A stretch of 64,000 bases of DNA from Candidatus Hydrogenedentota bacterium (GTDB lineage: Bacteria > Hydrogenedentota > Hydrogenedentia > Hydrogenedentales > SLHB01). Within the stretch, counting starts at the first letter, position 1. Each line of letters starts with the position of its first letter. Under the pieces are notes generated by a model. That model saw only the letters and a program-made list of their open reading frames with translations. It was not told the DNA's origin and made no database searches. The stretch covers positions 29,133 through 93,132 of the forward strand of contig JADLHJ010000037.1 of NCBI GenBank assembly GCA_020848835.1. Direction: 5' to 3'. The position numbers were made by a program, and so were the translations under genes. This document shows positions 44,572 through 53,093 of this stretch, one piece after another.

Positions 44572-46224
44572 GTGGTTTTCCTGCCCCGCTCGCTATTGGT
44601 GTTGCGAATGCTCGAACTTCGGGGGCTTGCGCGGCGCATGCTGAAACAGGCCAAACGCCCGGCGGGCGCGCTGTTCGTGCTTATCTACGTGTGCATGTTC
44701 CTGCCGTCGGTGCTCAACGCATTCATGGCGCGCGGCATTTCTCCGAAAGTTGCGGGCGAATGGATCCTGCGCGGAGCGCCTTTCGCGATTGGCATGTTAT
44801 GCCTGATGGCCATACTCGCCCCGGAATCGAAAATTTCTTTCAACTTCAAGCCCGCCGAAATTGACGTCCTTTTTTCCGGGCCCTATAGCCGGCGGCAGGT
44901 GATCACATACAAATTGCTGGGTACGCTAACCGGCGCATTGTTCGTCTCCGTCATATTTTTTATCGTGAGCTTCGCTCTTGCACCCTCGAAAATAGCGCTC
45001 TTCTTTGGGATTTACCTCGGAGTTCTTTTCGCGGCGCTGTTCAGCACGGCGTACTCGATGCTGATTCAGGCCGTGAAAATTCGCGTAAAGATCCTTGGAT
45101 ACCTGACTGCTGCATCGGTAGTCGCGTTGCTTGGGTATGCGCTCTACTCGGTAATGCGCGATTTTGCAGCGATTGATCATGGCATCGCCGATCCCCGGCG
45201 GGAGGTGATCGAACTGTTGTTTGAGCACCCTGTCGTAAGAACGATAAACGCCCCTTTTCTTCCCTTTGCGCATGTCATGGCCGCAGACGGAAGCGCATCG
45301 GCCTGGTGGTTGTGGCTTACGGTCGCCGTGTCTCAGATTGCAGCATTGTATTTGCTCATTGTTCTGTTGGATGCGGATTTTATGGAAGCGGCTATGGCGC
45401 GCAGCGCACGGCAATACGCGATGGTGGAGCGATTCAAACGCGGACAATTCATAACGGAGCGGGCCGCGACGAAGAAACGACGCTGGTCACTTCCGGAGCT
45501 GCCGCAGCTCGGCGGTTTCGGGCCGATCGCGTGGCGTCAATTGACGACGGCGGCGCACGTCTGGGCGCGGCGCATCGTGGAGCTCTACATTCTGTGCACC
45601 GTCATCGGCATCGTGTTGAATCGGTATATCATGCAGGACGGATTAAGTGACTTTGTATTGCCGGTCATCGGCGGTCTTCTCATGTATATCACGCTGCTGG
45701 CAATAAACTTTATCCGCTATGATTTCCGGTCCGAAATTGACGTAATGGATGGACTGAAGACCTTGCCGATCTCGGCTATGCGCATCAGCGCGGCGCAACT
45801 TGTTACGCCCACGGTATTGTTGTCGCTCATTTATGTTGCGGTCGGACTCTGCGCATCGATCGCGACCGGTCGCCCCGGGGACGCAGTGACAATCGCGCTG
45901 TTGGGGCCGCCCTTTGCCGCGCTGTTTACGGGAATCGAGAATGCGACTTTCTTGGTATGGCCGGTGCGCATGGCGTTTCAAGGCGGTGTGGATTTGCAAC
46001 ACATGGGGCGCGCGTTTCTGTCTTTCTTCGTCAAATTCATCGTGCTCGCACCCGCTTGTGGGCTTGCCGCCGCCGCGGGATTGGGATGCGCGCTCTTGTT
46101 TGATCGGCAATTTGCCGGCGTAGTGGCGGCTGCACTCGTGCTGACTATTGGAGCGATTTGCACGGTACCCGCGACCGCCATGGCTTTTGAGAAATTTGAT
46201 CCAAGCACGGACACGCCGCCGTGA
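44572..46224 (+). CDS. ABC-2-like large permease subunit
   Basis: About 550 residues from a GTG at 44572, which has GGAG eight bases upstream and starts one base after the ATPase stop; the track start at 44389 overlaps the ATPase gene. About 10-12 hydrophobic segments, with 'FNFKPAEIDVLFSGPYSRRQVITYKLLGTLTGALFVSVIFFIVSF' being the motif of this large ABC-2 permease type ('PLSRRQLL..KLL'-like). 'LGGFGPIAWRQLTTAAHVWARRIVELYIL' begins a second half with similar pattern, so the protein appears to be an internally duplicated permease. It pairs with the ATPase above. Confidence 0.87.
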   Translation: MVFLPRSLLVLRMLELRGLARRMLKQAKRPAGALFVLIYVCMFLPSVLNAFMARGISPKVAGEWILRGAPFAIGMLCLMAILAPESKISFNFKPAEIDVLFSGPYSRRQVITYKLLGTLTGALFVSVIFFIVSFALAPSKIALFFGIYLGVLFAALFSTAYSMLIQAVKIRVKILGYLTAASVVALLGYALYSVMRDFAAIDHGIADPRREVIELLFEHPVVRTINAPFLPFAHVMAADGSASAWWLWLTVAVSQIAALYLLIVLLDADFMEAAMARSARQYAMVERFKRGQFITERAATKKRRWSLPELPQLGGFGPIAWRQLTTAAHVWARRIVELYILCTVIGIVLNRYIMQDGLSDFVLPVIGGLLMYITLLAINFIRYDFRSEIDVMDGLKTLPISAMRISAAQLVTPTVLLSLIYVAVGLCASIATGRPGDAVTIALLGPPFAALFTGIENATFLVWPVRMAFQGGVDLQHMGRAFLSFFVKFIVLAPACGLAAAAGLGCALLFDRQFAGVVAAALVLTIGAICTVPATAMAFEKFDPSTDTPP

Positions 46225-46232
46225 TCGGCGCA

Positions 46233-48956
46233 CTACTCGCCGGTGTAGCCCAGGTGCTTCAACTCTTCAATCTCTTCCGGGCTTAGATGCTGCGCCGCGG
46301 AACGCGTGCCGGTTTGCGGCACGTACCACACGCGGAAGCGCAGGCCAACGTCTTTCGTCGAGTCGCTCGCCGCTGCCGGGGGTTCGGTGTATTCCTTCGC
46401 CGTAGGATCGAGCAAGTTGCGGAAACCTTTGCCAACCGCTACAGGTTGATCGCCGACTGCGATGGAAAAATCCGTGGTGGATTTGATTGAGAGTGTAATG
46501 CGCCCTTTTGTCCCGAAGGTTCGTACAACAAGTTCATCGCTATTCGTGTGGTCCAGTTTTGCGAGGTTCAGTGTCACCATGCGATCGTACTGGTTCATTG
46601 CCATCACGTCCTGCCGGCCAAGCAACTCGGCGGATTCGATTGCATCTTCGGTCGATACGGTCAACATGCCGCGCGGATCCGCTACGCTGCGTTCATAGGC
46701 AATGTGCCATCCTTCCGGATTGACCTTGAAGAATTCTTCGAGCTGCGGGCGGAGCTGCGCGACTTTTTCCGGGTTTGCACCGGCCAAATTGTTCTTCTCC
46801 GAGGGGTCCTGTGCGAGGTTATAGAGTTCGTAGGTGTCCGGTTTTGTGCGAATTAGTTTCCAGTCCGCTTCGCGCACCGACTTTTGGTTGAATCGCTGGC
46901 TGTAACCGTAGTCCTTTGGCTTGGCTTCGTTCTTGAGGATTCGATAAAGCGATTTACCATCAAGACCTTCGGGGGTCTTCGCGCCCGTTACATCCAGCAC
47001 TGTCGGCATGATATCCACCTGTTCGACGATGTGCTTCACGCGCGTGCCCGCAAACTCCTGCTTCGGAAACTTCACGATCATGGGTATGTGCAACGAAGGC
47101 TCGTACACGTTCGCATGACCGAATACGCCATGTTCGCCAAACTCCTCACCGTGATCCGCAGTGACAATGATCAGCGCGCGATCATAGAGTCCTTGCTCCT
47201 TCATTTTTGCGAAGAGTTGTCCCAGTTCAGAATCGATCATGCGCAGCGAATCGTCGTAAAGCGCCTTGCAGTAATCGATCTCCTCCTGGGTCAAGGTCAC
47301 CTTGCCTTCATTGGCGGCATTTAGAAACGCCTCCGCGTCCACGCCTTCGCGATCGGGCCGCGCAAACGTCGGCGGGTTCGCGAACTCCTTGGCAAAGTGC
47401 AGGAACTCGTCTTGCTCGGGACCATACGGCAATCCGTCAAACTGCTTCGCAGGCTTCGAGTGCACGTCAAAGTTATGCAGGAAAAGAAAGAAGTTCGGGG
47501 CTTGCAACGCGTCGAGCCACCCCTCTGCGAGGGCATGCGTTTCGAGTATGTCGCGAAAGCGCCATGTTGGCGTGTTGTACACGTCAAACCCGTGCGAGAA
47601 GCCGCGCCAGGGATATAACCAAAACGTAAAGCCGACATACGCGCCGCTCATGTAGCCGTGGTCGCGCATCGCTTCGGCAAGTGTAAGCGTAGATTCCGCG
47701 ATGTTCGCGTCTGGCGTGGCTCCGTGATGTTTTGGATACAGGCCGGTCATCATTGACGCGTGCGATGGGAGCGTCCACGTTTCCACGGAGATTGCATTCT
47801 CGAACAAGACAGCGTCTTTAGCGAACGCATCGAGGTGAGGCGTGGTTTCGCGGAAGTAGCCGTAGCACGAGAGGTGGTCCGCACGCAATGTATCGCACGA
47901 AACCAGAATGACTGGTACGGCGGCATTCTCCTTTTCCGTAGCGTAGATCATCGGATTGCCCCAGCAACCAGGGCCGGGTGCTTTACCGTCTACGCCGCTG
48001 ATCGTGAAATGGATGCGGGCTTTTTGTCCGGCAAATTTTGATAGGTCCGCCTTGAACGGGATCCACGCGCGGTGGGACTCATCGGTCTTTGGTGTGAGGA
48101 CCTGGTCCAACAACAACACGCCTTTTTGATTATCGGTGTCGAGCGTCGCGACAAAACGCGCGCTTGGACTTAAAACGTTGCTTTCCGTGTCCTCCGGCAA
48201 ACCGATAGCCGTGGAGAAAGCTGCGCCCGCAGGTATCGTCACTTCCCACGCGGGCTGAGTGCCGACCACGGCATCATGGGTTTGCGCTGCGATGGTTGCG
48301 CGCGACGGACTGACCGGCGGTGAAAAGCCGAGTTCCATGGATTCGATCTCAACGTCAGCGGGATGATCGCTCGGGCGCAGAACAATGCTCTTCACGAGGC
48401 CTACCCAGGATTGCGTGTTGAGTTCACCCAGTGGAACGCGGTAGGTATGGATTTCGTTGTCCGCAAATATTGGAATGGTCAGTTTTGCGCTGCGCAAGGA
48501 AGACGGCTCAACATCTGTGGTCCAAGATATCCTGCAATAATCGCCGTGGCTCACGCGCATCTTGAGGCGCAGTTCGTTGTAATCTTCCGCGCGAACTCCA
48601 AGGCCGAGCAACGCGGTTACTGTCGGCTCGCCCGCGTTTGGTAGCAAGAAGAGTTTGCCATCTTCCTTGCGAATCGGGCGCGTCGCGTCGGGGTTGGTGT
48701 TTTTCTCCGCCGAGCGCACCACTGCGGACATCGATTTCGCGGGAATGACGTAGGGGTTGCGGGACGCTTCACGTTGCGCCGCGAAGTTGTCCATCGTAAA
48801 CCGATGCACGATGCCCTTGCCATCGGCGGTCTTTGAACCCGGCGATTGCACGACACGTTGGGTTTGTGACGTGGGGCCGACGGAACCTTTGCAACCACCG
48901 GCCATCGCCAAGGCAGCTAGAATTGGAAAGGCATAACCATAGCGCAAATTAGACAT
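46233..48956 (-). CDS. Sulfatase/phosphodiesterase-fold lipoprotein with long N-terminal domain
   Basis: A 907-residue lipoprotein (leader 'MSNLRYGYAFPILAALAMAGGCKG', lipid-modified Cys near 22). Residues ~30-340 are beta-rich with two sandwich-like units ('NELRLKMRVSHGDYCRISW'...). From ~350 the alkaline-phosphatase fold begins: 'VPVILVSCDTLRADHLSCYGYFRETTPHLDAFAKDAVLFENA', 'ETWTLPSHASMMTGLYPKHHG', 'LIIVTADHGEEFGEHGVFGHANVYEPSLHIPMIVKFP'. The sulfatase site C/S-x-P-x-R reads TLPSH, so Thr replaces the modified Cys/Ser; this type is common and may be a phospho- or sulfo-transferase or hydrolase other than classical sulfatases. A further C-terminal region follows. Acts at the outer membrane or periplasm. 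Confidence 0.87.
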   Translation of the reverse strand: MSNLRYGYAFPILAALAMAGGCKGSVGPTSQTQRVVQSPGSKTADGKGIVHRFTMDNFAAQREASRNPYVIPAKSMSAVVRSAEKNTNPDATRPIRKEDGKLFLLPNAGEPTVTALLGLGVRAEDYNELRLKMRVSHGDYCRISWTTDVEPSSLRSAKLTIPIFADNEIHTYRVPLGELNTQSWVGLVKSIVLRPSDHPADVEIESMELGFSPPVSPSRATIAAQTHDAVVGTQPAWEVTIPAGAAFSTAIGLPEDTESNVLSPSARFVATLDTDNQKGVLLLDQVLTPKTDESHRAWIPFKADLSKFAGQKARIHFTISGVDGKAPGPGCWGNPMIYATEKENAAVPVILVSCDTLRADHLSCYGYFRETTPHLDAFAKDAVLFENAISVETWTLPSHASMMTGLYPKHHGATPDANIAESTLTLAEAMRDHGYMSGAYVGFTFWLYPWRGFSHGFDVYNTPTWRFRDILETHALAEGWLDALQAPNFFLFLHNFDVHSKPAKQFDGLPYGPEQDEFLHFAKEFANPPTFARPDREGVDAEAFLNAANEGKVTLTQEEIDYCKALYDDSLRMIDSELGQLFAKMKEQGLYDRALIIVTADHGEEFGEHGVFGHANVYEPSLHIPMIVKFPKQEFAGTRVKHIVEQVDIMPTVLDVTGAKTPEGLDGKSLYRILKNEAKPKDYGYSQRFNQKSVREADWKLIRTKPDTYELYNLAQDPSEKNNLAGANPEKVAQLRPQLEEFFKVNPEGWHIAYERSVADPRGMLTVSTEDAIESAELLGRQDVMAMNQYDRMVTLNLAKLDHTNSDELVVRTFGTKGRITLSIKSTTDFSIAVGDQPVAVGKGFRNLLDPTAKEYTEPPAAASDSTKDVGLRFRVWYVPQTGTRSAAQHLSPEEIEELKHLGYTGE

Positions 48957-49164
48957 ATTCGTGTATTGATTTCCATGCTTGGACTACGGATGACGTGTTC
49001 GCAGCAAACCGTAACGCAGCCCGATCGCCGGGATCAAGATGGCTACTTCGTACAAGAATGGTATCTTGCCCGTTCCTAACTCCCTTTGCTATGGTTCCGA
49101 CACAAATCTCAGTAGTGGACGCCCAAGGTAGCGGGCCGTGTCCACGGTACGTTGAGGATAATCA

Positions 49165-50085
49165 ATGCGCTTGGAAGTCGCCGCGCAATCGGATATTGGC
49201 CGCCGCAAGCGAAAGAACGAAGATTACTATGGTGTGTTCGACGACAGCACACCCGGTCTGACCCTCTTTCGCGAAGGCGCACTGCTCGTCGTAGCCGATG
49301 GATTGGGCGGTCACATGGGCGGCGAAATCGCGAGCAAGCTAGCGGTGTCCTTCGCAAAGGACATGCTGAAGATGGCCCCGCCGCCCGCCGCTGAACCGGG
49401 CGAAGACGAAGCCTATATTCCGATCATCAAAGACACCATCGCCCGCGCGAACGATAATATTTACAAGACCAATCAAGAGGTTGTGAAAAGCAAGCTACCG
49501 ATGGGCACGACGTTACTTGTCGCGCTAGTGACGCCGCGAAAGGTTTACATCGGCAACGTGGGGGACACGCGCTGCTACCACATTCGCGATGGCGAGATCC
49601 TCACCAAGACACAAGACCATTCCTGGGTGGACGAACAGGTGCAGCAGGGCTTGATGTCGAAATCCGAAGCGGAATCCGATTCGCGACGAAACATCGTCAC
49701 GCGCAGCGTCGGTGTGCATCCTGCGGTGGAAGTGGACACCTATGTGTGGCACGTCGTTCCGGGGGACACGTTGCTGCTATGTACGGACGGCCTCGTGAAC
49801 ATGTGCAAAGACGCGGAGATAATTCCGGAGTTTAGAAAAAATTGGGGACCCGCAGAGATTGTGCCTAAGCTGATCGCGATGGCGAACGACAACGGCGGGA
49901 AGGACAACATCACCGTTGTCGTTGCGGATGTCAGCCCGAGCGCCTCGACCGTGTTTCGTCGCAGGCTGCGCGCATTCTCCCGCAAACGCGGCGCGGGGAT
50001 ACTCTGGTTCCTGCTATGGGTGATCTGGTCCGGCCTAATGATCGCGCTGGGCTACTTCCTCGCGACCGGCTTCGGCGACAAATAG
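49165..50085 (+). CDS. PP2C-family Ser/Thr protein phosphatase with C-terminal membrane helix
   Basis: 306 residues. PP2C motifs are in order: 'AAQSDIGRRKRKNEDYYGVF' (metal Asp region), 'LLVVADGLGGHMGGEIASKLAV', 'LPMGTTLLVALVTPRKVYIGNVGDTRCYHIRDGEILTKTQDHS', 'NIVTRSVGVHPAVEVDTYVWHVVPGDTLLLCTDGLVNMC', 'GGKDNITVVVADV'. After a basic linker ('RRRLRAFSRKRGA') a helix 'GILWFLLWVIWSGLMIALGYFLA' anchors it. No kinase gene is adjacent. It dephosphorylates Ser/Thr on membrane-associated targets. Its last 51 bases overlap the convergent LpxH-like gene. Confidence 0.93.
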   Translation: MRLEVAAQSDIGRRKRKNEDYYGVFDDSTPGLTLFREGALLVVADGLGGHMGGEIASKLAVSFAKDMLKMAPPPAAEPGEDEAYIPIIKDTIARANDNIYKTNQEVVKSKLPMGTTLLVALVTPRKVYIGNVGDTRCYHIRDGEILTKTQDHSWVDEQVQQGLMSKSEAESDSRRNIVTRSVGVHPAVEVDTYVWHVVPGDTLLLCTDGLVNMCKDAEIIPEFRKNWGPAEIVPKLIAMANDNGGKDNITVVVADVSPSASTVFRRRLRAFSRKRGAGILWFLLWVIWSGLMIALGYFLATGFGDK

Positions 50086-50811
50086 ACGCTGCTTGTATTC
50101 CTCGCCGTCCCATTCCACGTAAGATTTGTGAAAGAGCCAATCGCCGGTGTTGATATACAAGCCGGTACCCGTTGGCGTGGGGTGTTCTTCCATCACGGGA
50201 TAATGCGAATGCCCGCACATCACCACGTCCGCTTTGCCTTCGGCTAGCGTCCGTTTCGCAAAAGTTTGCAGCGGGATGACTTCAGTTCCCTTGCTTAAAT
50301 CTTCTACTTTCTTTAAATGCCGGCTGCCGCGTGCGACGCCCTGCGCGATTCCCATCGCCCAATCGGGATGTATTATCCCGAACAGCCAGATCACAAACGG
50401 CGCGCGCGCGATGCGTTTGTAGATGCGGTATCCCACATCCTTCGGATTGATGCCGTCGCCGTGGACAAACAACACGCGCTTGCCGCCCATCTCGAGCAGC
50501 AACTCCTGATGAATCTGAAAGCGCAGATGATTGACGAGAAAGCGGCCTGCCCAAAAATCGTGGTTGCCGATAATGAAATGGATTTCGACGCCGCTATCCG
50601 ACAAATCGGCAAATGCGCGCAGCACATCGAAGTAACCTGAAAAGATGACGTGCTTGTATTCAAACCAGAAATCGAAGAGATCGCCGAGCACCACAATACG
50701 TTCGGTTTCTGCAGGGTCGATGTTTCGGAGAAACGCGGTCAGGTCCCGCATGAGGTCTCGTCCGTCCTCCGCCACATTCAGGTGGACGTCCGAGAATATG
50801 ATGGTCTTCAT
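50035..50811 (-). CDS. lpxH: UDP-2,3-diacylglucosamine diphosphatase-like metallophosphoesterase (LpxH-like)
   Basis: A 258-residue calcineurin-type phosphoesterase. 'TIIFSDVHLNVAEDG', 'IVVLGDLFDFWFEYKHVIFSGYFDVLRAFADLSDSGVEIHFIIGNHDFW', 'VLFVHGDGINPKDVGYRIYKRIARAPFVIWLFGIIHPDW' and 'VVMCGHSHYPVMEE' form the two-metal site and match LpxH and its relatives (GDLFDFW, GNHDFW). LpxH makes lipid X in lipid A synthesis, so this supports a lipid A outer membrane, though some homologues act on other substrates. The start ATG overlaps the lepB stop (50808-50811). The C-terminus overlaps the PP2C gene on the other strand by 51 bases. Confidence 0.85.
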   Translation of the reverse strand: MKTIIFSDVHLNVAEDGRDLMRDLTAFLRNIDPAETERIVVLGDLFDFWFEYKHVIFSGYFDVLRAFADLSDSGVEIHFIIGNHDFWAGRFLVNHLRFQIHQELLLEMGGKRVLFVHGDGINPKDVGYRIYKRIARAPFVIWLFGIIHPDWAMGIAQGVARGSRHLKKVEDLSKGTEVIPLQTFAKRTLAEGKADVVMCGHSHYPVMEEHPTPTGTGLYINTGDWLFHKSYVEWDGEEYKQRLFVAEAGREEVAQRDH

Positions 50812-51449
50812 TTCAACAGGCCGAATCTACTCAACGGCCAGAACCGCAGCACCGCTTTCCCGATGACTTTATCATCTTCAATGGTGCCAAATACGCGGCT
50901 GTCTTTACTCACGGAACGATGATCGCCCATCACGTAGTACTGCCCAGCGCGAAGTTCTGCGCGATCCGAATCGTCGAAGTTTTCTTCAATCTCAACGGGC
51001 AAATACAATTCTTCCACGCGTTGGTTGTTTACAAAGACTTTGCCGCGCTCAATGCGCAACGAAACCGGCTCCGGCCCGCTATCGTCCTGCGCGCGCGCAT
51101 CCACTTTATTGCCGCGCTCGCTGGGCGGGCCTTCGGCGACGACACGCTTTACGTATCGTTTATTGCCGTCTTCCGGGCGCTCGAACACGACGATGTCGCC
51201 CGGCTGAATGGGTTGATAACCCGGGATCCAGCGGCTGAGCTTATGTGGGAGTTTGAAAACGAGAATGCGCTCATTGTTCCAGAGCGTGGGTTCCATCGAC
51301 GGGCCTTGCACTTCGTAACCCTCAATGACGGCCCATTTAAGGAAGAAAAACAGGACAAGAAACCACACAACCATCTTGACGAGTTCGGTGAACTCGGCCT
51401 TGATGTTGGCCGGTTTCGCAACCGGAGTTTCCTGCGGAGACTCGCTCAA
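50808..51449 (-). CDS. lepB: Signal peptidase I
   Basis: 213 residues. An N-terminal helix ('LVKMVVWFLVLFFFLKWAVIEGYEVQG') anchors it; the catalytic Ser is in 'VQGPSMEPTLWNNERIL' and the Lys in 'NKRYVKRVVAEGPPSER', the Ser-Lys dyad of type I signal peptidases. Box E 'GQYYVMGDHRSVSKDSRVFGTIEDDKVIGKAVLRFWPLSRFG' is complete. It has one membrane helix, the short form, rather than the two of E. coli LepB. It removes signal peptides from exported proteins at the outer face of the inner membrane. It is cotranscribed with the LpxH-like gene. The PHP-domain gene begins 12 bases past its upstream end on the same strand. Confidence 0.93.
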   Translation of the reverse strand: MSESPQETPVAKPANIKAEFTELVKMVVWFLVLFFFLKWAVIEGYEVQGPSMEPTLWNNERILVFKLPHKLSRWIPGYQPIQPGDIVVFERPEDGNKRYVKRVVAEGPPSERGNKVDARAQDDSGPEPVSLRIERGKVFVNNQRVEELYLPVEIEENFDDSDRAELRAGQYYVMGDHRSVSKDSRVFGTIEDDKVIGKAVLRFWPLSRFGLLK

Positions 51450-51460
51450 CGGTAATTCCT

Positions 51461-52075
51461 TTACAACCTTGCGGGCTGAAATCTACCACCTAACAAGGCG
51501 GCTTGCAAATCCCTAATTCCTAAAATCAAGTCGTCAAACGCCGTGGCAAACGCGCCGACGTTGGGCAGGTCATGCGCGTCGCTACACGCCACCATTGGCT
51601 TCTTCAAGTTTTCGGCCAACTTGCGCGCCATCCGCTGCTCATGCGGTTGCAGATTTACGCTTGCGACCTCCAAGGCCGCCAGTGGCAATGTGGCAATCCG
51701 TTCGTCAAACGACATTCCCGAACGTGTCGGGTGCGCCGCAACACACGCCGCGCCATAGCGTTGTGCCAGTTTCGCGGCCTTCTCGGGTGCCCAGCCCGGC
51801 GTAAAATCTTTCACCGCCTCGTCCGGGACACCGTACATGAGGATGTCCCCCATGGAAGACGTGTATTCGAACGCCGCCATTACAAGGAATCCCGGATGAC
51901 CAGACTCGGCCACCAATGCCTCGGTTTCTTCCTTTGACCACTGGTGATGGTGCTCGGTGATCACAATCGCGTCCAAACCCGCCTGAACCGCGCGGCCAAT
52001 CAACTTTGACGCGTCAATCCGGCTGCAGCGCGAGTAGCGCGTGGTGTGCATGTGCATGTCTACGAGGAACGCCAT
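51461..52075 (-). CDS. PHP-domain metallohydrolase
   Basis: A 204-residue single PHP domain. 'MAFLVDMHMHTTRYSRCSRIDASKLIGRAVQAGLDAIVITEHHHQW' gives the HxH and EHH metal ligands, 'ACVAAHPTRSGMSFDERIATLPLAALEVASVNLQPHEQ' the H and further ligands, 'KPMVACSDAHDLPNVGAFATAF' the final SDxH. It is shorter than the DNA polymerase-associated form and belongs to small trinuclear-metal phosphoesterases. It is encoded immediately upstream of lepB on the same strand. Substrate unknown, perhaps a phosphorylated nucleotide or sugar. Confidence 0.9.
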   Translation of the reverse strand: MAFLVDMHMHTTRYSRCSRIDASKLIGRAVQAGLDAIVITEHHHQWSKEETEALVAESGHPGFLVMAAFEYTSSMGDILMYGVPDEAVKDFTPGWAPEKAAKLAQRYGAACVAAHPTRSGMSFDERIATLPLAALEVASVNLQPHEQRMARKLAENLKKPMVACSDAHDLPNVGAFATAFDDLILGIRDLQAALLGGRFQPARL

Positions 52076-52147
52076 TTGATAATTGTAGCATCAATATTGG
52101 TTTCGGTACGATTGCTGAAACACTTTTCGTAACAGCCGAATACCTGC

Positions 52148-52861
52148 ATGACACTACTTGAAATCTCCGACGCGCTCACGCGGGACCTGCGCGACATAAC
52201 GTTTGGATTGCCGATCACCCACGTCTACAACCCGCTCGTCTATGCCCGCGCGCCGCATGCCGCATATCTGGAACGATGGGGGAGAGGGCCGAAAGAAGTC
52301 GTGCTCGTCGGTATGAATCCAGGGCCATTCGGCATGGCGCAGACCGGCGTTCCTTTTGGCGATGTGAAGATGGTTCGCGATTGGATTGGAATTAGCGAAG
52401 CTGTGGGCAAGCCATCGCCTGAACATCCCAAGCGCTGTATCGAAGGATTCAACTGTCCTCGGAGCGAAGTCAGCGGCACGCGCCTTTGGGGTTGGGCCCG
52501 CGATACTTTTGGCACGCCGGAAAGATTCTTTGCGCGGTTCTTTGTAGCGAACTACTGCCCGCTCAGTTTCATGGAAGAATCGGGCCGCAACTTCACGCCC
52601 GATAAACTCCCCGCCGCAGAACGCGCAAAGGTTAACGAGGCGTGTGATCGCGCACTGCGGCGTGTCGTGGAAACACTACAGCCCGTATATGTCCTGGGCG
52701 TAGGCCACTTTGCCGAATCGCGCGCAAAGATTGCCCTCGAAGGTCTCGATGTAAACATCAGCCGGATTCCGCACCCGAGTCCCGCCAGCCCCGCCGCGAA
52801 TCGCGGGTGGGCAGTGGAAGCAAACAAAGCGCTCATTACAGCCGGGCTTGTCGTACCTTAG
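52148..52861 (+). CDS. SMUG1-like uracil-DNA glycosylase
   Basis: A 237-residue uracil-DNA glycosylase of the SMUG1 family. Motif 1 'VVLVGMNPGPFGMAQTGVPFGD' (GMNPGPFGMAQTGVPFG is the SMUG1 fingerprint), motif with Asn 'FFVANYCPLSFME', and motif 2 'RIPHPSPASPAANRGWA' (HPSPxSP) are present. 'GFNCPRSEVSGTRLWGWARDTFG' is another conserved segment. It excises uracil and oxidised pyrimidines from DNA. Bacterial SMUG1 homologues are scattered among planctomycetes and others. It stands alone, divergent from the PHP gene. Confidence 0.93.
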   Translation: MTLLEISDALTRDLRDITFGLPITHVYNPLVYARAPHAAYLERWGRGPKEVVLVGMNPGPFGMAQTGVPFGDVKMVRDWIGISEAVGKPSPEHPKRCIEGFNCPRSEVSGTRLWGWARDTFGTPERFFARFFVANYCPLSFMEESGRNFTPDKLPAAERAKVNEACDRALRRVVETLQPVYVLGVGHFAESRAKIALEGLDVNISRIPHPSPASPAANRGWAVEANKALITAGLVVP

Positions 52862-52976
52862 CGCTGCGCTTCAACTTGCCGTTGTGTTCAGGTAATTCTA
52901 GTCCGCTTCAACTACCTTCACACTTCATACTCTTTGGTGCAACTGATCCTTGCTGGTAGGGCAATTGGGTGTGTAC

Positions 52977-53005
52977 TTGATATAGTAGTTTCTACGGTCT
53001 ATATT
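52977..53005 (+). promoter_or_regulatory. Sigma-70-type promoter of the PAS kinase operon
   Basis: TTGATA (-35, five of six) and TATATT (-10, five of six) with a 17-base spacer. Transcription would start near 53012, leaving about 82 bases to the GTG of the kinase. It is the best sigma-70 match in the window beside the rRNA promoter. Confidence 0.7.
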
Positions 53006-53093
53006 GCAATAGGTAGTATTCTTTTTTCACGGTTATTTGAGACCCTACGCGATTTGATTGAAGGCGCTTCTGCGCAGTAAGGCCTGTTCTTAG

